From Bacteroidaceae bacterium (lineage in GTDB: Bacteria > Bacteroidota > Bacteroidia > Bacteroidales > Bacteroidaceae): a DNA stretch of 12,518 bases. Under the pieces are notes generated by a model. That model saw only the letters and a list, made by a program, of their open reading frames with translations. It was not told the DNA's origin and ran no database searches. The position numbers were made by a program, and so were the translations under genes. Positions 6,962 through 12,518 of this stretch are shown in pieces; the stretch's first letter is position 1; the number at the start of each line of letters is the position of its first letter. The stretch lies in assembly GCA_017618515.1 (NCBI GenBank), contig JAFZUB010000073.1:1-12518 (forward strand), read 5' to 3'.

Positions 6962-8809
6962 TTACTTGCCCTTGCCCCAGTTGGTATAGTTGCTTTGGCG
7001 GGCGCCAAGGTTGAGGCGGTATGCGCCGTCGGACAGGTCGGAGGGCAGGATGCCGCTGTAGGTATCGGTGCGGGCGAAGTAATGGCCTTTTTCCAACTCT
7101 TCAAAGGTAAGGGTATTTCCAAAAGTGGTAATGTTGCGGCCTGTTACATAGTCAGAAACGAGCATCTGCATTGTGCCGATGAAAGACAGGTCGGCGGTAT
7201 TCATCACATTGGTGGCAGAGAGAGTAAGCTCGCGCTCATCAGTCTTGGTCACCTGGATGTGGCTGGCTGCAACGGCGGCTCTGTAGTCGGCAGCTATGTT
7301 GGTGATAGTAATAGTGGTAGTGCTGTGCGACATAACGGAAGTCTCTGTGCCTGTAGTGACGTCATAAGCGTAGCACTGTAGGGTATAGATGCCGCTCTCC
7401 ACTGTCTCGGGCACTGTGATAGAATAGAGATTAATGCTTGTCTCCATTCCCTGCCTTAAATTAACACCTGCGGAGGCAATGCGAGTCTTTATTCCATCGC
7501 CATCGACCATATACACTCTCATCTCCCCATTGAAAGCCTTAAGACTTGCGCTGTATAGATTGCTTAACCTGAGATCGAGCAGGTTGCCGCTGTCGAGGTT
7601 GATGCTGTTCTTGTTGGAGGTAATCTCTTTAATCTGTATAGTGTTGGCACGGTTATGGATACCGTCCTCAGGCTGTAGCCCGATAATCACACTGATGTCC
7701 TCCGACAAGGCGTTGTGCTCAACACCGTCATAGCACAAATTTGGCATCACATAGTAGCCGTCGTAGCGGCCACGCCAACCCCAATTGATATAGTAAGCAG
7801 GGGTGCCTTCGTCACCACGCTGATAGCCGTGAATCACAAACATGTGACCCGCTCCTGATTCTGTCCAAGCTGCAGTTAGCAATGGGCGGCGAGCCTCGAG
7901 CTCCTCAATGAGAACAGTATGCCAGGCTTCGTCACTCATGCGCTCTCGCTTGAGGATAGCCATATCGTCGTCGTAGCCGTAGTATTGATTGAGGCTGGAC
8001 ATCAGCGTTCCGTGCTGCGAGCCACTCTCCTCGTCATAATCCATATTTACCGATACACCGCAGCCGAAGAACAGCTCGGCGATAGCCTGCCCCTCTTCTT
8101 CGGAGGTGCCACTAGCAGGATAGTCCTCTTTCATAAGACTCCACTGTATGGGGTGGTCGTCGAAGTTCCAACTGAGGTTAAACTTTTTTGTCTTGGTGGT
8201 GTAGGAGTTAGAACCGTGGGCACAGTCGGGATAGTGGTAGTAGTACATACACTGAGCCATGGCAGTGGCGCCGCAACCCGTAGCAGAACGACTGCCTGCC
8301 TTATATTCAGGGCATAGGCGGTTGTAAGGGTCATACTGTCCCCACATGGTGTGGAGAAACGGCTCCACACCCTCCGTGGATCCTACCACATATGAATTGC
8401 TCTTTGACAATTTGCTATTATCCCTTTCTCCTTTATCTTCCACTATTTGCTCGTACTCCGTTGCGTAGAGCTGCAGCCATGCCCGCAGATTGTCGGGCAG
8501 ACTGTCTGGAGAAAAAGTGCCTTCCCTACTATAGGCTAGCACGGGCGTCATGCGCTCATCGCCTGACACAATGACGAAGCCCTCACCCTGTTGGGGATGC
8601 AATATATAGTAAGGCTGCTCCGCCGCGGCATCGGCAGATACATATCCCTTGCTTCGGGCATAGGGCGACAGGGTTGCCTGCAGCGAAGTAGCACTGACAG
8701 ACAACTTAGCAGCAGCTATTTCACAAGCCTGATCGAAAGTGCGCCTTTGGCCAAAGCATACAATGGTCACAAATAACAAATAATAAATAACAAATAATCT
8801 TTTATTCAT
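6962..8809 (-). CDS. Secreted C10-family cysteine protease (streptopain-like), truncated by in-frame stop
   Basis: The preferred start is the ATG at 8807-8809, which gives a clean signal peptide (MNKRLFVIYYLLFVTIVCFG) preceded by AGGG; a longer frame from 8878 adds 23 residues that do not suit a signal peptide. Residues about 24-120 match the Spi/C10 propeptide (PYYILHP, GFVIVSGDERMTPVLAYS). The catalytic domain (about 145-380) has Cys179 in SATGCGATAMAQ, His322 in GAGHMFVIHGY and the INWGW motif at 341-345, all features of streptopain and interpain proteases. Such enzymes are secreted as zymogens and cut host or bacterial proteins. Two Ig-like beta-sandwich domains follow (about 385-505 and 510 to the end). 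The frame stops at residue 615 (WGKGK, then TAA) inside the second Ig-like domain, and its last strand continues in frame beyond the stop (YIIEDGVVTDIDID). Catalysis may survive, but the B-repeats and sorting tail are lost. Those seven repeats and the tail lie in 5420-6961. Confidence 0.9.
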   Translation of the reverse strand: MNKRLFVIYYLLFVTIVCFGQRRTFDQACEIAAAKLSVSATSLQATLSPYARSKGYVSADAAAEQPYYILHPQQGEGFVIVSGDERMTPVLAYSREGTFSPDSLPDNLRAWLQLYATEYEQIVEDKGERDNSKLSKSNSYVVGSTEGVEPFLHTMWGQYDPYNRLCPEYKAGSRSATGCGATAMAQCMYYYHYPDCAHGSNSYTTKTKKFNLSWNFDDHPIQWSLMKEDYPASGTSEEEGQAIAELFFGCGVSVNMDYDEESGSQHGTLMSSLNQYYGYDDDMAILKRERMSDEAWHTVLIEELEARRPLLTAAWTESGAGHMFVIHGYQRGDEGTPAYYINWGWRGRYDGYYVMPNLCYDGVEHNALSEDISVIIGLQPEDGIHNRANTIQIKEITSNKNSINLDSGNLLDLRLSNLYSASLKAFNGEMRVYMVDGDGIKTRIASAGVNLRQGMETSINLYSITVPETVESGIYTLQCYAYDVTTGTETSVMSHSTTTITITNIAADYRAAVAASHIQVTKTDERELTLSATNVMNTADLSFIGTMQMLVSDYVTGRNITTFGNTLTFEELEKGHYFARTDTYSGILPSDLSDGAYRLNLGARQSNYTNWGKGK

Positions 8810-8831
8810 ATTCCCTAAATTTATTCTGCAG

Positions 8832-8839
8832 CAAAAGTA
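8832..8839 (-). promoter_or_regulatory. Candidate -7 promoter element of the protease gene
   Basis: TACTTTTG on the - strand matches the Bacteroidetes -7 consensus TAnnTTTG exactly. It lies 23 bp before the preferred ATG, allowing a leader of about 16 nt. No good TTG -33 element is seen at 19-21 bp upstream, where the sequence falls in the 14-bp direct repeat, so the call is tentative. Confidence 0.4.
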
Positions 8840-8848
8840 GTAAAAAAC

Positions 8849-8909
8849 ATTGAAAATTGAACGTTGAAAATTGAACATTATCTCCTTTTGTCTACTTTTA
8901 TCTCCTTTT
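8849..8909. repeat. Two pairs of short direct repeats between the E1-like and protease genes
   Basis: On the + strand two adjacent 14-bp copies (ATTGAAAATTGAAC at 8849-8862, GTTGAAAATTGAAC at 8863-8876) are followed by two copies of TATCTCCTTTT at 8879-8889 and 8899-8909, 20 bp apart. They fill most of the intergenic gap and lie just upstream of the candidate promoter of the protease gene. They may be operator-like or simple-sequence spacer DNA. No strong terminator for the E1-like gene is visible here. Confidence 0.6.
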
Positions 8910-8926
8910 TTACTACATTTTTTTAA

Positions 8927-9646
8927 CTATACTTCTATCTCGCGGAACGCAAGGGTTAGGGCGTCAAAGGTGAGCATGCGGTTGGTGAAGAGTTGGCCGA
9001 TACCGGTGATGTGTTTGATAGATTCCACTGCCTGCAGAGTGCCGAGCACTCCCGCAGCGGCTCCTAGCACTCCTGCTTGGGAGCACTGTCCCCCTCCTTC
9101 CCCTTCTATCGGGGAGCCGAAGATGGTGCGTAAGTCAGCTGTACCTGGCACATAGGTGAATAGATGCCCTTCATACTGCAAGAGGGCTGCATGGCTATAA
9201 GGTTTGCCAAGAGCTACGCAGGTGTCATTGATAAGATACTTGACTTCGAGGCTATCGGTCGCGTCGATAATAAAGTCATAGGCCGCGATGGTCTGCTGCG
9301 CATTGGCAGGGCTAAGCATCTCGTCTATCGTCTCGACGCAGATATGGGGATTGAGCGCCTGCAACTTCTCGCTAGCGGAGAGAGTCTTGACTCTATCGAC
9401 GTCGGGAGTGGCGTGGAGTATCTGTCTCTGCAAGTTGCTGAGGCTGACCTTGTCACCGTCCATAAGGGCGATGGTGCCCACCCCGGCTGCCGCAAGATAG
9501 AGGGCTGCCGGCGAACCGAGGCCGCCCACGCCAATGATTAGGACGCGGGCGGTCTTGAGTTTTTGCTGCCCCTCGGTGCCGAAGCCAGGCAGCTTGATGT
9601 GGCGGCTATAGCGCAACGCCTCTTCGCCTGTAAGCACTGTTGTCAA
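8927..9646 (-). CDS. E1-like adenylyltransferase of the MoeB/ThiF/HesA family
   Basis: This 239-residue cytoplasmic enzyme should use ATP to adenylate the C-terminal glycine of a ubiquitin-like sulfur carrier (MoaD, ThiS or a relative). Visible motifs are the N-terminal RYSRHIKLPGFG, the nucleotide loop GVGGLGS (39-45), Asp63/Asp65 and SNLQRQ with Arg74, Asp131 in IIDATD, and Cys188 in CSQAGVLG, at the position of the Cys in E. coli MoeB/ThiF. The two CxxC pairs that bind zinc in those enzymes are absent: the usual CYRC region is replaced by YVPGTADLRTIF, and the protein ends at FREIEV before the second pair. The length suits a stand-alone E1 without a rhodanese domain. The start is TTG at 9644-9646, 12 bp after the stop of the upstream lipoprotein gene; it gives the normal N-terminal length, and a GTG at 9635-9637 is the alternative. 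No sulfur-carrier gene is seen in the window, so MoeB and ThiF cannot be told apart. Confidence 0.88.
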   Translation of the reverse strand: MTTVLTGEEALRYSRHIKLPGFGTEGQQKLKTARVLIIGVGGLGSPAALYLAAAGVGTIALMDGDKVSLSNLQRQILHATPDVDRVKTLSASEKLQALNPHICVETIDEMLSPANAQQTIAAYDFIIDATDSLEVKYLINDTCVALGKPYSHAALLQYEGHLFTYVPGTADLRTIFGSPIEGEGGGQCSQAGVLGAAAGVLGTLQAVESIKHITGIGQLFTNRMLTFDALTLAFREIEV

Positions 9647-9658
9647 GGGTATAAGTTG

Positions 9659-10039
9659 TTAAAAGCCTCTGAAAGCTGTACGACGTTTTTGGAACTCATC
9701 GTAGGCTTTCTTGGTAGCTTCGTCCATCTGGCCATCCATGCCGTAGAGGGCATTATCAAGCTGATTCATGCTCTTGAAGAGTTCGGTGTCGCTGCCGAAG
9801 CCATTCTCGCCTTGCATTACTTTACGCTCGTTTTCCTTCAACTCCTCGGCGGTGTAGTTCTGCTCGAAATAGGTAAGGATACCGTCAAGCTGCTTTACTA
9901 CTTCGGGATAGTCCTCCGGAGTGAGGCTGAACATGCGGTCGGTAAGGTCGCTCACTTTGCCTGCGTCGTAAGGCTTGCTGCCACAGGACATCATAAATGC
10001 TGCCAATGCAGCGATTGCAATAAATCTAATCTTTCTCAT
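9659..10039 (-). CDS. Small lipoprotein of unknown function
   Basis: This 126-residue protein has a lipoprotein signal peptide: a short basic start, a hydrophobic core and a lipobox ending MMSC, with the lipid-modified Cys at about residue 19. The mature part is mostly charged and predicted helical (DRMFSLTPEDYPEVVKQLDG, then TAEELKENERKVM), with no recognised catalytic motif; it ends in KRRTAFRGF. It should sit in the cell envelope facing the periplasm or exterior. It lies 17 bp after the glycoside hydrolase gene and 12 bp before the E1-like gene. Its A-rich leader (AAACATATAAAAATG) is almost the same as that of the mini-lipoprotein gene at 11914-12111. I do not recognise the family; the lipoprotein call is secure and the function is unknown. 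Confidence 0.82.
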   Translation of the reverse strand: MRKIRFIAIAALAAFMMSCGSKPYDAGKVSDLTDRMFSLTPEDYPEVVKQLDGILTYFEQNYTAEELKENERKVMQGENGFGSDTELFKSMNQLDNALYGMDGQMDEATKKAYDEFQKRRTAFRGF

Positions 10040-10056
10040 TTTTATATGTTTGTTAG

Positions 10057-11886
10057 TTATTTGGTTTTACCACTTTGTGACTTTAATAATTGCTTGTACC
10101 ACTCCGGCTCCTTGCCGAAGATGCTGCGCAACTTGGCGGCGTCAAACTTAGGCTGACGGTCGTAAGTGAAGATACCGTTTTGCTCCTGCTCCACGTCGGT
10201 GAGCTGGGTGTAGGTGTAACCATTGATATAGTCAAAAGTTAGCACTGTGTCCACCGTGCTCTCCAAGCGGGTGTAGAAAGCGTTGAGGTCCTTGGGGCCT
10301 TCTCCATAGCCCCAAGTATTCTCGGCATACTTCTCGATAACCCAACCAATTCCTCCGATTTCATCGAGGAAATAGGGCTGCCCTTTATACTTAGCCTCTT
10401 TGCTTGCATCAAGGGTGGGCACAGAGCCGTCGCCCTTGAGAGTAAGTTGCTTTTTCAACTCGGCAGCGTTGCCCTCATAGTCGTGGAATGACCAGATGTC
10501 GGTCTTAGCCTGATGATAACCGCCGCTGACATCATGCACAGGGCGATAGTCGATGCGGTGGGTGAGGTCATACACATCGCCAAGCAAACGGTCGTGAGCT
10601 ATACCATCACTACCACGACCCCAAGTTTCGTTAAACGGAGTCCAGGTGATGATGCTAGGATGATTGCGGTCACGTTCCACCACTTCTTGCCATTCCATGA
10701 GGAAGTTGCGGGCTGCTGCTGCACCGTTGACATCCATACCCCAAGAGGCGGACTCGCCCCAAGTGAGATAACCAAGCTTGTCGGCCCAATAATGGAAACG
10801 CTCCTCAAACACCTTCTGATGCAGACGAGCAGAGTTGAAGCCCACTGCCATAGAGCGCTCAATGTCGCCCTTGAGATCGGCGTCAGTGGGAGCTGTCCAC
10901 ACTCCTTTGGGATAGAAGCCCTGGTCGAGTACCATACGGAGGTAGAGCGGCTTGTTGTTGAGGTAGTAGCGATTACCTTCAATATGAATCTTGCGCATTC
11001 CTGCATAGCTGTTGACACGGTCGATGACCTCGCCCTGCTTATTGAGCACCTCGTACTCCAAATCATAGAGGAACGGACTCTCAGGCGACCATGTCTTGAC
11101 ATTCTTGACGGGCACCATCACCGTCATCGGGCGGGTAGATTTTTCCGTTGCGGTGAAGATAGTCTTGCCGCTGTCCTTAAGACGGACGCGGAATTGCATG
11201 CCATCCTCCAAAGCATAGAAGGCAGGCTCGAGGATGAAGCGGCTGTTGTCGAGGTCGGGCTTGACATAGACCCCCTTTAGACCCTGCGGTGCTACAGCCT
11301 CCATCCACACTGTCTGCCAAATACCAGTGACGCGGGTGTAGTAGCAGCCAGAGGAATAATAGCTGTGACTCTGCTTTCCGCCAGTCTGGGTGCCAGAGCG
11401 CACATCGTCCTTTACCCAGAGAATGAGGTTAGCTTCTTCGCCAGCCTTGACATAGTCGGTAATGTCTATCTCAAAGGAAGAACTACCACCCCAGTGGCGA
11501 CCAGCTACCTTACCGTTGACATAGAGAGTGGCAAAGTAATCTACTGCTCCAAAATGGATAAGGATTTTCTTGCCGTTCCATGCTGCTGGAATGGAAACCT
11601 TGCGCTGATACCAGATGGCAGGAATAAAGTCTTTGTAGCCCACGCCCGACAGCTCACTCTCGGGGCAAAATGGCACCGTGATAGTGTTGGAGTAGCCCTC
11701 GCTCTTGTCAAACTTACGGCCTACACCGGTGTTGCTAAGGTCAAACTCATAAGTCCAAGTGCCGTTGAGATTCACCCAGTCGGTGCGCTCAAACTGCGGA
11801 CGGGGATATTCGGGACGCGGCACGTCGCTCTGCGCCATAGTCACTAGGCTGACGGCTGCAGCAAATAATGTTGTCAGTAGTTTCAT
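10057..11886 (-). CDS. Secreted glycoside hydrolase family 2 enzyme
   Basis: This 609-residue protein has a signal peptide (1-18, cut after TMA) and the GH2 three-domain order. A jelly-roll sugar-binding domain covers about 22-198 (NLNGTWTYEFD, FGAVDYFATLYVNGK, HWGGSSSFEIDIT, and GIWQTVWME at its end). An immunoglobulin-like domain covers about 199-300, and the TIM barrel runs from about 305 onward. The predicted acid/base is Glu420 in TPFNETWG and the nucleophile is Glu509 in YFLDEIGG. The family includes beta-galactosidases, beta-glucuronidases and beta-mannosidases; substrate cannot be read from the sequence. At about 600 residues it lacks the extra C-terminal domains of LacZ. It probably acts in the periplasm or at the cell surface on glycan fragments. 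No SusC/SusD pair or transporter is nearby, so this is not a typical polysaccharide utilisation locus. The gene starts 27 bp after the mini-lipoprotein gene and ends 17 bp before the next lipoprotein gene. Confidence 0.92.
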   Translation of the reverse strand: MKLLTTLFAAAVSLVTMAQSDVPRPEYPRPQFERTDWVNLNGTWTYEFDLSNTGVGRKFDKSEGYSNTITVPFCPESELSGVGYKDFIPAIWYQRKVSIPAAWNGKKILIHFGAVDYFATLYVNGKVAGRHWGGSSSFEIDITDYVKAGEEANLILWVKDDVRSGTQTGGKQSHSYYSSGCYYTRVTGIWQTVWMEAVAPQGLKGVYVKPDLDNSRFILEPAFYALEDGMQFRVRLKDSGKTIFTATEKSTRPMTVMVPVKNVKTWSPESPFLYDLEYEVLNKQGEVIDRVNSYAGMRKIHIEGNRYYLNNKPLYLRMVLDQGFYPKGVWTAPTDADLKGDIERSMAVGFNSARLHQKVFEERFHYWADKLGYLTWGESASWGMDVNGAAAARNFLMEWQEVVERDRNHPSIITWTPFNETWGRGSDGIAHDRLLGDVYDLTHRIDYRPVHDVSGGYHQAKTDIWSFHDYEGNAAELKKQLTLKGDGSVPTLDASKEAKYKGQPYFLDEIGGIGWVIEKYAENTWGYGEGPKDLNAFYTRLESTVDTVLTFDYINGYTYTQLTDVEQEQNGIFTYDRQPKFDAAKLRSIFGKEPEWYKQLLKSQSGKTK

Positions 11887-11913
11887 TGTTATTTATTATT
11901 AAGGAGAAATAAC

Positions 11914-12111
11914 TTATCTTCTGTGGGGTGCATGACGCGGAGGTGCCGGAGCATGGTGGCGCGGTGCGGAGCCGCGGTGATGATGTCTTACTACGTGATA
12001 CTGCGGTGCATCGTAGTAGTAGCCATAGTAGTCATCGTATGGCCAGAAAATACAGCTGCCCATTAGCAGCGTGCCGCCGACAATCAGCAGCAAAGTAGCG
12101 AGTCTTTTCAT
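11914..12111 (-). CDS. Tyr- and His-rich mini-lipoprotein
   Basis: This 65-residue protein starts with a lipoprotein signal peptide ending in MGSC (Cys20 as the lipidation site). The 45-residue mature part is of low complexity. A Tyr/Asp-rich stretch (PYDDYYGYYYDAPQY) is followed by a basic tail with eight His, six Arg and many Pro residues (VVRHHHRGSAPRHHAP, then HAPHRR). Clustered His could bind metal ions or interact with envelope polymers, but this is inference. Such short envelope lipoproteins occur in Bacteroidetes and I know no function for them. It lies 18 bp after the purF-type gene and 27 bp before the GH2 gene, in an apparent co-transcribed run. The ATG is preceded by the A-rich leader AAACATACAAAAATG. 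Confidence 0.75.
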   Translation of the reverse strand: MKRLATLLLIVGGTLLMGSCIFWPYDDYYGYYYDAPQYHVVRHHHRGSAPRHHAPAPPRHAPHRR

Positions 12112-12129
12112 TTTTGTATGTTTTAGAAA

Positions 12130-12518
12130 TTATTTGTTTGTTTCGGTAAGTGTGAACGTCGAGGTACCGTCAAAGCAGTGGGTGCATATCTTGCACTTTG
12201 GCAGGCCGATAGCCTTCACAAGGTCCTCTAGCTTTGTAAACTTGAGGCTCGTGAGATTCAGGCGCTTGGCAATCTCGTTGACCATGCGCTGATACTGCGG
12301 CGAGTCGGTCTCGGTATATTTGCGTAGCACCTCTTCGCTAGGATTCTCTCCCTCAAACTCCTGGATGATTCGGCGTGTAATGAGTTCCATATCGCTCTTG
12401 GAGCTAGTGAAACCGATGAAGCGGCAACCATACACCAATGGCGGACATGCGATGCGCATGTGCACCTCCTTGGCTCCGTCGTCGAAGAGCACCTTAGTGT
12501 TGTCGCGGAGCTGTGTGC
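12130..12518 (-). CDS. purF: Amidophosphoribosyltransferase (PurF-type), C-terminal part
   Basis: The gene is cut by the window edge; the visible frame begins inside the protein (TQLRDNTKVLFDDGAKEVHM) and ends at 12130. Features match the C-terminal phosphoribosyltransferase part of PurF: the strand before PPLVYG, a helix rich in charged residues (SDMELITRRIIQEFEG), the LTSLKFTKLEDLVKAIG segment that aligns with the late DLIDAV region of bacterial PurF, and a closing CKICTHCFDG. PurF makes 5-phosphoribosylamine from PRPP and glutamine, the first step of purine synthesis, in the cytoplasm. Bacteroidales often carry a long PurF-like protein with this ending, so it could be that second, longer type; the catalytic N-terminus is outside the window. 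It is the first visible gene of the five-gene run, so the main promoter lies upstream of this window. Confidence 0.75.
   Translation of the reverse strand, partial: TQLRDNTKVLFDDGAKEVHMRIACPPLVYGCRFIGFTSSKSDMELITRRIIQEFEGENPSEEVLRKYTETDSPQYQRMVNEIAKRLNLTSLKFTKLEDLVKAIGLPKCKICTHCFDGTSTFTLTETNK

Noticed and set aside
6962..6964. Alternative genetic code or programmed stop readthrough
   Set aside because: Neighbouring genes end normally at TAA and TAG, and no readthrough context or structure is evident. A mutation or sequence error is simpler, although readthrough cannot be excluded.
6962..8878. Longer protease start at 8876-8878
   Set aside because: The extra 23 residues cross the candidate promoter and intergenic repeats and would bury the signal peptide; the ATG at 8807-8809 is better.
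10513..11280. A 255-codon + strand frame opposite the GH2 gene
   Set aside because: The opposite strand encodes a clear GH2 catalytic region with both active-site glutamates; the + strand frame has no recognisable domain.
8927..12518. A polysaccharide utilisation locus around the GH2 enzyme
   Set aside because: No SusC/SusD pair, sensor or further glycosidase is seen; the neighbours are purF, two small lipoproteins and an E1-like gene.

Overview
The window looks like part of a Bacteroidales chromosome, probably Prevotella-like. Four things point there: Bacteroidetes-type promoter elements (TAnnTTTG at -7), A-rich leaders instead of Shine-Dalgarno sites before start codons, secreted proteins with a short C-terminal tail resembling type IX secretion sorting signals, and a family C10 cysteine protease. 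Nothing looks like a phage, a transposon, a CRISPR array or an RNA gene.

Layout. (1) 1-492, + strand: the 3' end of an RNase R gene. It converges with the next gene, with 6 bp between the stop codons. (2) 499-5175, - strand: two tandem paralogues, 3 bp apart, encoding secreted proteins. Each has an N-terminal beta-strand-repeat domain, leucine-rich repeats, InlB-type B-repeats (seven in the upstream gene, one in the downstream gene) and the sorting-like tail. (3) 5176-5419: an intergenic region with a terminator, a promoter, a 4 x 21-bp tandem repeat and a relic of a lost paralogue's start codon. (4) 5420-8809, - strand: one long gene for a C10 cysteine protease with Ig-like domains, seven B-repeats and the same tail. 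A single in-frame TAA at 6962-6964 splits it. (5) 8810-8926: an intergenic region with short direct repeats and a -7-like promoter element. (6) 8927-12518, - strand: a close-packed run of five genes. In transcription order these are the C-terminus of a PurF-type amidophosphoribosyltransferase, a His/Tyr-rich mini-lipoprotein, a secreted glycoside hydrolase family 2 enzyme, a small lipoprotein and an E1-like MoeB/ThiF-family protein.

How the parts relate. The protease and the two repeat proteins share B-repeats, a heptanucleotide linker and a nearly identical C-terminal tail. They form one surface or secreted protein locus that has grown by duplication and module exchange. The stop codon would leave a protease with its catalytic domain intact but without its B-repeats and sorting tail. 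The five-gene run downstream of purF mixes unrelated functions and may be simple co-transcription. I see no clear new defence or biosynthetic system. The most notable signals are the interrupted protease gene, the relic start, the repeat-driven evolution of the surface proteins and a zinc-less E1-like enzyme without a visible partner.
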